Assembly (NCBI GenBank): GCA_933207985.1
Contig: OW240917.1
Coordinates: 247,094,595 to 247,158,594, forward strand
Direction of reading: 5' to 3'
Length of the DNA: 64,000 bases
DNA from: Pelobates cultripes
Taxonomy: Eukaryota > Chordata > Amphibia > Anura > Pelobatidae
Shown here in pieces: positions 1 to 11,758 of the stretch. Under the pieces are notes generated by a model that had not been told where the DNA came from, made no database searches, and saw only the letters and a program-made list of their open reading frames with translations. Both the position numbers and the translations under genes were made by a program. The stretch's first letter is position 1; every line of letters begins with the position of its first letter.

Positions 1-192
1 TCTAGAGTATTTGACAAACTCAATTAGACATACAAGTTGTTCCTTAACGTAGGCATTGCCTGACTCACAATATTATAATTGAAAGACGAAAAAATTATTT
101 CTTATTCCCACTTACACTTAAATTTATGCAGCATGGTTCTTCCTCAATCTCAAATAATCTCTAATTACATTCTAATTGTATTACAATATCCT

Positions 193-247
193 TAAAGTGA
201 CCGAATAAGCACTAAAATCACTTTATTTTAATGAAGTGATTTTTTGG
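193..247 (+). repeat. Possible T2-like MITE end, decayed
   Basis: The stretch opens with TTAAAGTGACC and continues into an imperfect hairpin (AATCACTTTATTTTAATGAA followed by GTGATT). This is the layout of the left ends of the T2-like MITEs at 6312 and 63473. No matching right end was found, so it is at best a truncated copy. Confidence 0.3.
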
Positions 248-2089
248 GGGGACTAACATAATAACCGTGCTCTGTCACAGTTCAAAAAGTGCCATTTCTG
301 AGACACAGGAAGCCACAAGGGGCTTTGGCCTTAAAAAGATTCAATAAATGAATCTGTTTTACATCTAGCTTTGGCTACAAAGTATGCTGACGCCGGACCC
401 CACTTGAGTCCAGTCTTTGTACAATTGATTTAGATTTGATGTTTCTCAGAGAGAAGCATTGAATCCACAGGTCACAGCAGTTGCCGCGCATGCATTGTAA
501 GCCTGCAATGCTTCTCATTTAGAATCATTTGAACAAAAGTCATCAAGTTTGATTGGAGGGCAGGTTGAAGTGAGGAGTCTGGTACGTTTAATTGTTCTTT
601 AAAAGGATCATGTTTTTTCTACTTACTTTTCACAGAATAACGAAAAATACACAATTGAGTCCAACGTCAAATGTGTTTGTTTTAAAAATGCTTTATTAAA
701 ATACTTTTTTCTCAATCATGTCAGGTACACTTTTAGATAATAGATTTGTCAGATTACGGAGACAAAACGAACTTGGTGGCAAAGGGGTTAACAGTTCAAC
801 TTTAAATCTTATCGAAAACATGCATGAATGAACCTTTAAGTAACAATTAATCTGCTCTGTTATTTTCTACACAAAACAATTCCCTAGAATAATTCCTTTT
901 AGCTAATTTGTGCTGAACACGTTGAACTCTTACTAACATACCTTAACAGAGTTTGTCACCTAGGAACGAACAAAAGGCATCAATCTGTACGTTCTGTGTT
1001 CACACCCAAATATTTTCTTGGCACATATTTTCATGATTATTGTTACACCGGGAAAGTTATTTCTTTCAGGTGAACAGGTTATTTAAATTGGTTCTGCTGC
1101 GGTTTAAATATGCCCCCTGTGATATACAATTCACAATGTCCTCAAAGCACGCAGACTCCCACAAGACAGATAAAACACGTTTATTCGTATGCGTATCGAC
1201 GACCTTCCGCTTATATGCTTAGCAGATGTAGACTGTGTTGAAAAGACTTGTAAGATGGAACAGACAAGGTCAGGTGTTTTACCCCACCAAATGGAAATAT
1301 CGTGACAACACATTTTGGAATGACAGGCAGAACCGTGGCAGAAAATTTTAATTTCTAACCAGATACATTCAGTATCTTTTTTACCGATCTGAGAAACATA
1401 GCGCTCAGCTGTCTTGTCCCAGCAAAAGTTTTTTTACATTTTAATATTTTAACAAAAGCAAATAGAGGTATACCATACATTCAAGACCCATAGGTAGGGG
1501 TATATAAAACATACATTATTATAAATCAGAATAAAAAAGGCATACTCACATAAAGATCGGGGTGCCTACATGTACCCTAAAATATTTTTATTGAGTAATT
1601 ATAGTCCACGTCATAGAGCTTCATGAAGATTAACTGTCCATTCTTCAGACCTCCAGTATTTACAATCAATACATATTTTTAAAAAAGTATCTTTATAAAA
1701 CAAGTTAATTGCAGATCAGTTTCAATGGAAAAGTCACCCTAATATACAGAAGTCTGAGTACAAGTGTGCTTGTGAAATATTTTTAATTAGGATTTTGAAC
1801 TTAGGGGTCTACATTAACATCCCAAAGTAGAACATCCGCAATAAACCTGAGACCCTTGTGTAGTAAAACAAAAACTTGGTTTTGAGGGGCACATCCTCTT
1901 AAATCATTACTTCCTGAGAAAGTCTAGAATGGGGAAAGGTTCTCCGGGAATGTATGTAAGCTCAGGGAATGCAGTACAAGACAAAAAGACTTTGGTGTCC
2001 TGAATTGTGGGCCATGAAGATGGAGAGTCATAAGGACACAGCTAACTGGAGTTAAAGAAGGATCATCAGGAATAGCAACTGTACAAATG

Positions 2090-2190
2090 TCGGCAGGACA
2101 GTCCCGATTTTCATGTCCTATTTTGCTGTCCTGACTTAGTTCCCTTGTGTTCTGCTTTTTGACACACTAGGGAACTGTTTCCAACAAGCA
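2090..2190. repeat. Interspersed repeat fragment shared with 25600-25690
   Basis: The run with GTCCTGACTT, TGTTCTGCTTTTTG and ACACACTAGGGAACTG is closely mirrored near 25600-25690, where similar words occur in the same order. Two dispersed copies in 64 kb suggest an interspersed repeat. The class is unknown. Confidence 0.35.
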
Positions 2191-3467
2191 TAGTGCGAGT
2201 GCATTATTTTCATACAATTTTCATGTCACTGGGACCCTGCTGACCTGCCCCCTTTCCTGGAGATCTACCCTCTTTGGGGCAAAGGCAGCAAATCAACTGT
2301 ATCATTGTCCCGCCCACTTTACCACTTTACCCCCTCTCCACCAGCATCCCGCTTCTAAGGATGCTGGAGTTGAAAGGTATGGCTCATGGTAAGCTCTTGT
2401 TGATGGTTGGTACATATTTTTTAGAATAGTAATCAGAGAGTCTAATCAGGGTTTGGCTTCTGAGACAACAGGAACAGGAAAAATGAGATATGAGAACAGG
2501 AACCCAGAAAGGGTTTAAACGGCAGGGGACCAGCAAACAAACCTTTGAGCGCTGAGGAACCAAAAGAAGTGCTGAACGTTCCATGGGAATTTTAACGGTT
2601 CATTTATACATTCCGACGATTATTCGAGTACACCTTTCTTATTCTGATTTGTAATATTAGACATTTTATACACCCTAACCTATGGATCTTGAAAGTAAGG
2701 TGCTTTTGTTAACATAAAAAAAAGTTTTACTAAATATTTTGCCAGGCTAGGACAGCTGTACTAGGCGTCATGCGCGATGTAGGAATAAAAATACCACTCA
2801 GGAGACACCAGCAGGCTACAACCCACCACTGTGAGATTGTGTTGATACACACAGGTGCTCTATAAACCAGAACTGACATTTGCGATACATCTGGAGTCGT
2901 GTTGAAGACCTGGAACAAACCAAGTGGATGCCGATAACATGGTATACAAATGCTACTGGCCATGACAAAAGTGGTCATTCCACCTGACGTTGATTAGCCA
3001 ATATTCGGCTTGTAGTCCAATCTCATTCTCAAATCACCAACATTGGAAAACTTTATCTAGATAAACATTTCTAGATCTTTCTTATCCATAAAATACCAGG
3101 AACAATAACAGAAAAATTAATGGAATAAGAAGGGCAGATACTGCAACACTTTAATAATTTAAAATTACAAATTATGTGTGAATTACTTCTCATCATTTTT
3201 TTTCCGTGGGGTGTTGTGGTTAAAATAGACAATCCTATACATGCAGGAAATTAAATGTTATTAAAACCAAAAAAGAAATTGCTGCATATCGTTCACGTTT
3301 TAAAAAAGAGAAAATAAATAGAGTAGGTTAATATTTACTTTTGGTGGGAAGCTGTGTCTAGGGGTGTCTGGGTTGTAGTTTTGGCCACGATTCAATGAAA
3401 ATAATTGGATAATCACGGATCTCTTAAATTTCCTGCATCCTTCAGAAAACATCTTCGGCTATGTCCA

Positions 3468-4182
3468 TGTATGTACGTAGTGGGCATTGGATAGCATTCC
3501 CTTCGTCCCCCATAAAACCATAACTTACCCCTTCAAATAACGACAGACAACTTCTTGGAGAAAACAGGCCACAGCATTTATTAACACAACCAAATACTGT
3601 ATAACTCCTTTAACATATAACGAAATAATAAACATCATAAATTAACATAAACAATTTGCATATAGTCATACAGTAACCGAAGAAGCCGTCCTTGCTAATC
3701 TAACTTCCCCAAGGCTCTCACCTCCCCCCCTCGGCATAATAAAAACATCTTCCTTTTCATGGCTCCCCACCAGCTGGTTTTCCGCTTGGTGGCGTCCAAC
3801 CATAATGCTCCCCACTGGTCGACTTACAACCCAGTGGGGACACGTCCAACATGGTACCACCTCCAGGTTCACCATAAGAGACAGGGGGAGGATGAGACCC
3901 GGCCATTATCCCCCCTTTTCATCTAATCTACCAAACCATCCCTTATTTGGCAAGGACACACCCCAGCCTCGCTGTGACAACCCCCCGGGCCCAAAGCAGC
4001 AAAGGGAGAGTGGGCAGGAAACTTGTTGCTGGCCCGGCTCCTAAGTGGTACTGAGGACAGTCTGATCGGTCACCACCCACTTCCTCACATCTCACACTCC
4101 AACACGTAGCACATAGCCAATCATGCATCATCCATCCCACACGTGCCCTTGTCCGCTAAGCTGCGCACTCTCCCTGGGGCCA
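3468..4182. repeat. Tandem duplication, unit A (~715 bp)
   Basis: The unit starts at ATGTATGTACGTAGTGGGCA and recurs from 4183. The shared part includes ACAGACAACTTCTTGGAGAA, the CAGTAACCGAAGAA block and the CAGTGGGG/ACGTCCAAC block, and runs to the AGAGACAGGGGG near 3890. The part from about 3890 to 4182 is present only in this unit. Overlapping frames of 65-79 codons on both strands are not protein-like. Confidence 0.75.
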
Positions 4183-4835
4183 TGTATGTATGTAGTGGGC
4201 ATTGGATACTAGTCACTAGTCTAATACTATCCTTACCTTTTTGAGTCATTTTACTCCACTCCCTCTAGCATGTAAGCTCATTGAGTGGGGCCCTCAACCC
4301 CTCTGTTCCTGTGTGTCCAACTTGTCTGGTTACAACTACATGTCTGTTCGTCCACCCATTGTAAAGCGCTGCGGAATTTGATGGTGCTCTATAAATATCA
4401 TAATAATAATAATAATAATAATTGGATAGCATTCCCTTCATCCCCCATAAAACCATAACTTACCCCTTCAAATAACGACAGACAACTTCTTGGAGAAAAC
4501 AGGCCACAGAATTTATTAACAAAACCAAATACTGTATAACTCCTTTAACATATAACGAAATAATAAATATTATAAATGAACATAAACAATTTGCATATAG
4601 TTAAACAGTAACCGAAGAAACCATCCTTGCCAATCTAACTTCCCCAAGGCTCTCACCTCCCCCCCCTTGGCATAATAAAAACATCTTCCTTTTCAGGGCT
4701 ACCCACCAGCCGCTCGGTGGGGCCCAACCATAATGCTCCCCACCGGTTGACTTACAACCCAGTGGGGTCACGTCCAACCTGGTACCTCCTCCAGGTTCAC
4801 TATAAGAGACAGGGGGAAATCTAGGAAGACAAGGA
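4183..4835. repeat. Tandem duplication, unit B, interrupted
   Basis: Unit B begins with the same ATGTATGTATGTAGTGGGCA. It is broken at 4201-4428 by a SINE-like insert with its TSD, then follows unit A with scattered substitutions to about 4815, where similarity stops. Several percent divergence from unit A means the duplication is not recent, and the insertion came after it. Confidence 0.75.
4209..4420 (+). mobile_element. SINE-like retroposon with (AAT)n tail and 8-bp TSD
   Basis: The insert is flanked by the perfect direct repeat ATTGGATA at 4201-4208 and 4421-4428. It ends in an (ATA/AAT)n tail preceded by TGTAAAGCGCTGCGGAATTT and a CTCTATAAAT segment. Related copies lie reversed at 14171-14330 and, as a short tail, at 60872-60935. 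Removing the insert restores continuity with unit A of the flanking duplication. I could not identify a tRNA-like head, so SINE versus a short LINE tail is open. Confidence 0.7.
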
Positions 4836-6311
4836 AATCTACTAAACTGTTAGTGGAACTACAGTCAATTAACCAAAATGACCACTATACAGTGTCTCCA
4901 ACTACTTCTACAAGAAACAGGACCACCACTAAAAAGTATTTCAGGTTATAATCAACAAAAGTAAAAAAAGAAAAAACAAAGAAAATAGTGTTTCCAAGTT
5001 CAACCAACATACAGAAAATTACTAAACAAATTTTCCAACTCCAACTCTTAGTAAATATCAATGAACCGTGTCACCAGCTGCAAAGGACTAAAGAGAAAAT
5101 ATCACACCAAAAAACATAAACAAACACATAATACAATCAACCTCCGAACCAACGTACAAATAACGCAAGGATATCCCATATCTCCAATGACAACCAACAG
5201 AGATCTCTAATATACATTGTCTCCAACACAAACCAACCAACAAACACGATACGGACGTTCCACAGGTTAAAGCTACATATTTATCTAGCACATCGTTTTA
5301 GATGTCTAGATGAGCTATCGTGAACACCTTTAAAGTTTTTGTGTTTTTTTTGGTGGTTTATATTTGGGCTGTGAGCATATAGCCAAAGGATGTATTTTTG
5401 TTTTCATGATATCACTAAATTCTGCATTTCTTTTTATAGCTATTATCTGTACAGGACCCCTCCGTAGCTTCTCTCCTGATTTATTCACAGTGAGTCTGGA
5501 TTCCTTCTCTGGATGTTGGTTGTCACCTTCCTCTCGTATTACATACAGAAGCATATCTAATCACCTAACTCCTGCAATTCTCTCAAGCTAATCGAAATCT
5601 TCACAGTCTCAGCTGGCTCTCTGTTCAAACCACTATTAAATTTGAAACTTCAATATGTTTTTTTCAATTATTCTATACACTGTAAAAATACGATTCTCAG
5701 TACCCTCCCCCATATACCTCAAAAGCACAAATAAATAAACTGGAAATTTCCCCGCTCATTACCTTCATATTAATTCTGTCGTTAGCAAATGCTTTAAATA
5801 AATAGGGGATGCAATTTATACAAAACATGGCGTGCAGAGCTCCCAAATTTAGTGTATAAATTAGAAAATAATAGCAGATTGTAGAGGTTGTTTTTAGGAA
5901 TATTTAAATTTGTTAAAATTTAGTAGATTTCCAAATTTGTTTTTGTTTGTTTCATTTTAACATTGTTAGAAATGAGAGACTATACAATCAGTTGTTATAA
6001 ATGAGAGACTATGCAATCATATAACACCTTGTTTTCGTTCATTTACTATTAGGCTTACCATGTTTCAGAGTTGGAACTGGGTTCAATTGGAGTATCACCA
6101 GGTGCGACATTGAGTGGGGTGGGGTGTTGCGGGTTGTAACATCCCCTTTGAGGAAACATACACACAAATACTGGTGCAGATACACATCATACTGACACAA
6201 ATACACAGATACACATACACATTAACTCTGACTCCCATCCACCTGAGCCACCACTGGACCTCAGAGAAAGTCCCCCTCCTGAACCAAAAAGGTAGAAAAC
6301 AGGAGGGTGAC
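4836..6311. other. Unique DNA, no gene seen
   Basis: There is no convincing coding sequence. A direct repeat of about 27 bp (AAATGAGAGACTAT, twice) lies near 5967-6020, and CA-rich simple sequence begins at about 6158. The overlapping frames near 5330-5590 on both strands are not protein-like. Confidence 0.45.
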
Positions 6312-6814
6312 TTAAAGGACCACTCTAGGCACCCAGACCACTTCAGCTTAATGAAGTGGTCTGGGTGCCAGGTCCTTCTAGGGTTAACCCATTTTTTTTA
6401 TAAACATAGAAGTTTCAGAGAAACTGCTATGTTTATGAATGGGTTAAGCCTTTCCCCAAAGCCTCTAGCGGCTGTCTCATTGACAGCCGCTAGAGGCGCT
6501 TGCGTGCTTCTCACTGTGAAAACCACAGTGAGAGCACGCAAGCGTCCATAGGAAAGCATTATGAATGCTTTCCTATGTGACCGGCTGAATGCGCGCGCAG
6601 CTCTTGCCGCGCGTGCGCATACAGCCGACGGGGAGGAGAAGACGAGGATCGGAGGAGGAGAGCTCTCTGCCCAGCGCTGGAAAAAGGTACGTTTTACCCC
6701 TTTTCCCCTTTCCAGAGCTGGGCGGGAGGGGGTCCCTGAGGGTGGGGGCACCCTCAGGGCACTATAGTGCCAGGAAAACGAGTATGTTTTCCTGGCACTA
6801 TAGTGGTCCTTTAA
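6312..6814 (+). mobile_element. T2-like MITE (TTAA ends), 503 bp
   Basis: The ends read TTAAAGGACCACTCTAG and, inverted, TTAAAGGACCACTATAG, with TTAA at both borders (6312-6315 and 6811-6814). Each end has its own subterminal hairpin: CCAGACCACTTC/GAAGTGGTCTGG on the left and GTGCCAGGAAAAC/GTTTTCCTGGCAC on the right. Inside are a 16-bp perfect hairpin (GCCTCTAGCGGCTGTC and its complement, 6462-6498) and a second around CGCTTGCGTGCT. Xenopus T2 MITEs share TTAA targets and a TTAAAGG start. Related copies lie at 34621, 58034 and 63473. It is non-coding and inserted beside a TG-rich array. Confidence 0.75.
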
Positions 6815-6817
6815 ACA

Positions 6818-7496
6818 TTTTGTGTGTGTGTGTGTCTGTATATATGTGTGTGTCTATCTGTATGCGTCTGTGTGTGTGTGCCTGTATGTGTGTGTGTGTG
6901 TCTGTATGTGTCTGTCTGTATGTGTGCCTGTCTGTATATGTATGTGTGTCTGCCTGTATGTATGTGTGTGGGCACTTGTCTGTTTGTTTGTATGTATGTA
7001 TGTATGTGTGTCTGTATGTATGTGTGTGTCTGTATGTATGTGTCTCTTTGTATGTATGTCTGTCTGTATGTGTGTGTGTGTCTGTCTGTATGTGTGTCTG
7101 TCTGTCTGTATGTGTCTGCCTGTGTGTATGTGTGTCTGTATGTATGAATGTATGTGTCTTTGTATGTATGTGTGCTGTGTGTGTGTGTGTGTCTGTCTGT
7201 CTGTCTGTTTATATGTGTCTGTGTGTCTGTCTGTCTGTATGTATGTGTCTGTCTGTGTGCCTGTATGTGTGTGTGTCTGTATGTGTCCGTATGTGTGCCT
7301 GTCTGTTTGTATGTATGTGTCTGTGTGCTTGTCTGTGTCTGTGTGTGTGTCGGTCTGTATGTATGTGTCTGTGTGTGTGTCTGTATGTATATATGTGTGC
7401 CTGTCTGTTTGTATGTATGTGTGTGTGTGTCTGTGTGTATGTGTCTGTATGTATATGTCTGTATGTGTCTCTATATATGTCTGTGTGTCTGTCAGG
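6818..7496. repeat. TG-rich minisatellite array
   Basis: About 680 bp are built from irregular TGTGTC, TGTATG and TGTCTG units. Several long frames on both strands (up to 305 codons of C/V/S/Y or H/T/D/R repeats) arise only because the units rarely form stop codons. They are not genes. Confidence 0.9.
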
Positions 7497-7576
7497 GGGG
7501 GAGTGAGTGGAATGGGGGGAGGGCAAGAGGATCAGTTTCGCACCGGGGCCCCATGGATTGTGTGTACGCCACTCGT
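7497..7576 (-). mobile_element. Possible hAT-like terminus abutting the TG array
   Basis: Read on the minus strand, the border is AGTGGCGTACACACAATCC followed by GGGGCCCCGG, resembling the CAGTGGCG-type ends of vertebrate hAT elements. No opposite end or TSD was found, partly because a MITE and the array lie on that side. Confidence 0.3.
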
Positions 7577-7579
7577 TTA

Positions 7580-8680
7580 ACTTGCAGTATTTGGCAGAAG
7601 GAGCGATAATGTCACATTCATAACTTATAATAAAGAGAGAGTGAACAGGGTACTGACAGAGAAATATATTTTTTTGATGGGTAGGGCTGAGATGTCTCAT
7701 GTGTTAGATGATGCACAAACCCATCAACAGCGTAGATAATACTCAGCCTAATGCAGGCAAATAAGAACTGGCCACACTTGAGGGACTTACCCATCTGCTG
7801 CTGTTAACCTACCTAAATATAGATGTTAGTTTCAGGGGGTATGGCGAAATGTACTATTCCATTTGACAGTGTCTTGTTTCTGGTCATCCTTTTGGGTATG
7901 CCCCTAATCAAGTGGGTATTATTACAATATTTACTCTTTTAATTTTGAGGTTTAATTATATATTAATTATTTAAAATACAGCTTAAAACAGATATATTTA
8001 AAAAAAATCATCACTTAATAAGTTCTACAAAATCATACTTGCTTACAAAACATTTTTTTTTTTTTCATTAAAAAAATGCTGCTATATTAGCCTAGTCCTG
8101 GTTTTTCCTCCTCGGATCACACACTGCAGCGAAGGAACCGTCAATCGTAAAAAATCCCCTTTATATGGATTTGTGCCTGTACAGTCATTAGGAGTGTCCA
8201 TGCATTCCTGTGCTTGCAAGTGAGAACTAGCTCCAGGATTGAGTGCAGTAAGTCCCCTTAAGGGGATTCCTTCATGCGTAACATTTTAATCTCCTAATCT
8301 GCTAATTATTTCTATCTAGCTGGACGACTAGTAGTTGTACAGATTGGCAGATATATCATTTTGTTATTGTTATTAATCAATTTTGTCTCTGGCCATGAAA
8401 ATAGAGGTCCAGCTGTTCTAGGTGAGTGGCACACCATTCAACATGCATTTAATAGAGTTCTAGATCTTTTGTAGTAAACCTCTTATTTTTTTACTGTGCA
8501 TTGCAGACTGCGTTTGCGGTTGTGAGAACACAGGATGTATGTTAGGATATTAGAAGTTTAAGCATAACCCACGTACGTGTAAGAAAGGGGCCTAAAGGGG
8601 TTTTAATTCAACTGGGATAATATTTTAAAAATAGCCCTACGAAGACGTGGTTTGGATTTCACTGAGAGCAGTGCTCCCGA
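7580..8680. other. Unique DNA, no gene seen
   Basis: AT-rich sequence with poly-A/T runs near 7995 and 8055. No coding, RNA or repeat feature was recognised. Confidence 0.45.
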
Positions 8681-9315
8681 GATATAGCAGCAATAAATGC
8701 AGATTGATAGATTCACCCAACGACAATCCGACTATTTTCTGGCTCCTACACCCAGTGACAACATGGAGAAAGAAATAAAAAATGTAAAACTCACCCAGAG
8801 GACGGATCCCGGAAAATCGTCAATCTTTACCTGTCAAGGCCTAAACCTAAAATGGCGGAGACCCCGGATCCCCAAAGCTCATCCTCGGAGGAGGAAACAA
8901 CGGATGCTCCAGACCCCATACCAGAGGCTGCTAATCCCATTTTGAACCTACCACTCGGAGACCTGAGAGCTCCGGCTACCAAAGGAGATATCCTAAACAT
9001 ACTAAAGAATCTGCGCACCTTGTCCCGTACAGATATAGCGGTTCTGCAGGAAGAGGTGACCACTGTTACAGACAGGGTGAGGGCCACCGAAGAGGACGTC
9101 ACCTCCATGGCACAACGCCATCAAGCAACGGAGGAGAAGGTACTACTCCTCCAGGCTTCGCACTACGCACTACAGGCCCGGATGGTTGGCCTAGACGAGC
9201 CACACTAATGTTATACTATGCCAGTTGCTCAGTTTGCACCAGCTGTTGTAGCAGTGCAAACCTGCTTGTTTAACCTATGCACAAATAAAATAAAGAATTA
9301 AAAAAAATTAAATAA
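8681..9315 (+). mobile_element. Truncated L1-like retroposon
   Basis: A short 5' region, the start of an ORF1-like frame (8852-9208) and a 3' tail with AATAAAATAAAG and A-rich sequence (9280-9312) are joined directly. Most of ORF1 and all of ORF2 are missing. This gives a short non-autonomous derivative rather than an ordinary 5' truncation, because the 5' part is kept. Borders are approximate and no TSD was found. Confidence 0.45.
8852..9208 (+). pseudogene. L1-like ORF1 N-terminal fragment (118 codons)
   Basis: The frame begins at ATGGCGGAG and encodes an acidic, Ser/Glu-rich N-terminus (about residues 1-35). From about residue 45 to 112 follows a region with heptad-like spacing (ILNILKNLRTL, VTTVTDRVRATEEDV, LLLQASHYALQARMVGL). 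This matches the coiled-coil trimerisation segment of L1/Tx1-type ORF1 proteins, which bind RNA and accompany the LINE transcript. It stops just where the RNA-recognition domain would begin, next to what looks like 3'-UTR. The assignment rests on layout and composition, so a different coiled-coil protein cannot be excluded. Confidence 0.5.
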
Positions 9316-9597
9316 CCCTAGATTGATGACAAAAAGTTAACTTTCATTTTTTTTTACAAAAATTCCTCGTTCAGGCAATACTTAGGGGAATAAGTGGCAG
9401 CCACAGATTTATAGGAGATCCAAATGTATTCAGATCTATTTCAAATAATAAATAATTATAAAAATGGGATAAACATTGGTGCAATGTAAAAAAATGGACT
9501 GAGATTAATTAACTTCCTGACCAAGGAGAATGTTAAGGTAGACAAGCACACAGAAAGGTTCAGTGGCTGACCACTTATCATGCAGTGTCCAACAACC

Positions 9598-10115
9598 TGT
9601 AACGATGCCTTACCTTTCCTCCTCGGTCCCGCGTCGCACTGCATCCTCTTCCGGTGAGCGGCACAGCCCTTCTGACGCCGGCCGCTCACACCGCACATAT
9701 TTTTATAATACGGCGCATGCGCTCCGTAGCCGGCAAGTAAATGCCGACGTACGTCACACGCGACCACGCCCCCGGACCTTCTGGGGGCATGGTTTTAAAG
9801 CAATATACCCCACACTATAAAAGGGTGTCCCTGTCACTTGAAAGGCGCCCTAGTGTGGTTCCTGTTAGTGCCTCTAGTGCTTATACTCTCCTTTAGTGTT
9901 GATTCCCAGGTTATTGACTTTTGGCTTTCCCTTTTGACTACTCTACTCTCTGGTTTCCCGTACTTTGGCTAGGTCTTATCGTTTACCCGTCTTCTGTACT
10001 CTCTTGATCTCTGGCTATCCATTTGACTAATCTAAACGTTAGTCCGGCCACTCTAAGGTCCGGTATACGTTCTTCTCTGGGTTACACTCTGTGAGAAGGG
10101 GTCACTGTCGTGACA
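9598..10115 (+). mobile_element. Solo LTR, 518 bp, TSD CAACC
   Basis: The sequence starts TGTAACG and ends GTGACA, with the perfect 5-bp duplication CAACC at 9593-9597 and 10116-10120. A TATA box lies at 9816-9823. TG...CA ends, a 5-bp TSD and an internal promoter are the signature of an LTR left by recombination between the two LTRs of a retrotransposon. The family is not determined. Confidence 0.8.
9816..9823 (+). promoter_or_regulatory. TATA box of solo LTR
   Basis: TATAAAAG lies 219 bp into the LTR and is the likely core promoter of the former element. Confidence 0.6.
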
Positions 10116-10120
10116 CAACC

Positions 10121-11207
10121 AATCTGGTGGTGTGTTAATACCAAACGACCATCGTGTATAATTTTGCTGAAAATTCCGTGGGATTGAAGTACGATAAACT
10201 AACAGTGGCTATTGTTTCTCCAGCGTGTTACTTTTTTTTCTTGGTTTTAGAGAAGACATAAAACAGAAATCTGGAAATGCTATAATCTGCAGCTTTGCAC
10301 ACATGCTGCTTGACCGAGAAAAGACTACGCTAGTCTTGAAAGGTCATATATAAAATATATTTTGCTACTCAAAATAAAACAGGCAACACCTGATATTAAA
10401 CCACTCGCTCATTTCTGCACCACAATATTGGCTCGGAGTTGGCAAGCAATCAGTGTCACTACTTGCATATGAGAAAGTGCTCTGCACAGCTGCCACCTCA
10501 TCTAATATTTACCCTAACCTCATTATTTTACTTGTGTGTAGGCTGAATGTTTGTATAAATAGTGTCTAGATCCAAATTATTTAATTGCTTAAAGCTGATT
10601 GTAAAAATATGTTATGCGTTGCAATATTGTTTTTGCAACCGTGGTCCTGGTAGCTTATTTGGGGTAATAGTTTGAGAATTCTACTGGGCTACAGGAATAA
10701 AAATTATTTATTGTGCTCCCCAGTCTATTGTGATTTTAATATAGTTGCTGGTATACAGTTCCATTGATACTCCCACCAAAAAAAAGGACTTTTTTTAGAT
10801 TAAAAAATCATGATCTTTTTTTTATATTCCTTTTTAATTTCAGTTTGGGTGAGCATCGATAGGAAATATAGTCCACAAACATCTGGTTGGTAAATATTAG
10901 TTATCACTGTCAGGTAAACTGAAATTGCAACATATAGAGGAAATCCCTGTATTTGCTCTGAAAATACCATGCTGATATTCAGCAAATCCAATACTTTACC
11001 AAAATAAGCAGTAATACTGTCTGCTAATTCACTTGCTCAAAAAAATATATGCATTTTGATACCTAGTAATCATTGATGTCTCAGATTTAGGTTTTGGACA
11101 TAGCTTGAGGGTTTATATATATTGAGAGCATAATTAGTAGGGAGTGGCGGAGAGAAGGATATAGGGTCCAGGATGATGAGTGTAGAGGGAGAATTTACTG
11201 TCGGAGA
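10121..11207. other. Unique DNA, no gene seen
   Basis: No coding or RNA gene is apparent. Short poly-A/T runs occur near 10780-10830. Confidence 0.45.
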
Positions 11208-11490
11208 TAGTTACATAGTTAGATGGCTGAAAAGAGACTTCCGTCCATCAAGTTCAGCCTTCCTCACACGCAGTTTTTGCTGTTGATCCAAAATAAGGCA
11301 AAAAACCTAGTCAGAAGCACTTCGAATTTTGCAACAAACTAGGAAAAAATTCCTTCTTGACCCAAAAATAGCAGTGAGATATCTCCTTGGATCAAGCAGT
11401 TATTACCCCACTAATTAGACATTATATCCCTGTATGTTTTTGCAAGTATTTATCCAATTGCAGTTTAAACATCTGTATGGACTCTGATAA
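11208..11490 (-). mobile_element. LINE 3' remnant, decayed
   Basis: The sequence from AGTTACATAGTTAGATGGCTG to GTATGGACTCTGATAAAA parallels the better preserved copy at 33531-34055, with many substitutions and small gaps. In that copy the minus strand encodes the C-terminal end of a LINE protein. No frame survives here. Confidence 0.6.
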
Positions 11491-11617
11491 AATAAAGATG
11501 ATGTCAAGTGGGCAGAAATTGTGGTATGGAGGGCATCACGATGAGGGTGGTTGGTAAATAGTTACAGACACATCTATGAAATAAAATCATGGGAGCTATT
11601 TGAACCATAACATACAG

Positions 11618-11750
11618 CACGGGTCGGCAACCTTCGGCACTCCATGTGTTGTGGACTACATCTCCATTAATGCTCTTACAGCCATAATGGTGGCAAAGTA
11701 TCAGGGGAGATATAGTCCACATCTGGAGTGCCGAAGATTGCCAACACCTG
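11618..11750. mobile_element. Palindromic hAT-type MITE, 133 bp
   Basis: The two halves are inverted copies: GGGTCGGCAACCTTCGGCAC on the left pairs with GTGCCGAAGATTGCCAACACC on the right, and the GTGGACTACATCTCC block is mirrored. The flanks ACATACAG (11610-11617) and ACGTAAAG (11751-11758) match at 6 of 8 positions, as expected for an aged 8-bp hAT duplication. Confidence 0.65.
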
Positions 11751-11758
11751 ACGTAAAG

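Larger units (their letters stand above)
1..3467. other. Unique AT-rich DNA, no gene seen
   Basis: No open reading frame here resembles a known protein, and short frames of 60-82 codons are scattered on both strands as expected by chance. Two small repeat-like pieces are listed separately (193-247 and 2090-2190). No RNA gene or clear promoter is visible. I read it as intergenic or intronic DNA. Confidence 0.5.

Noticed and set aside
6818..7496. CRISPR-like regular repeats in the arrays
   Set aside because: There are no constant repeats with unique spacers, no cas genes, and the genome is eukaryotic.
7545..7576. Complete hAT element around the TG array
   Set aside because: Only one possible end was found. 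No left end or TSD could be located, so it is listed as a possible terminus only.
6589..7700. Long frames of 107-305 codons in the TG array on both strands
   Set aside because: Composition is pure repeat (C/V/S/Y or H/T/R), all frames are open at once, and there is no domain.
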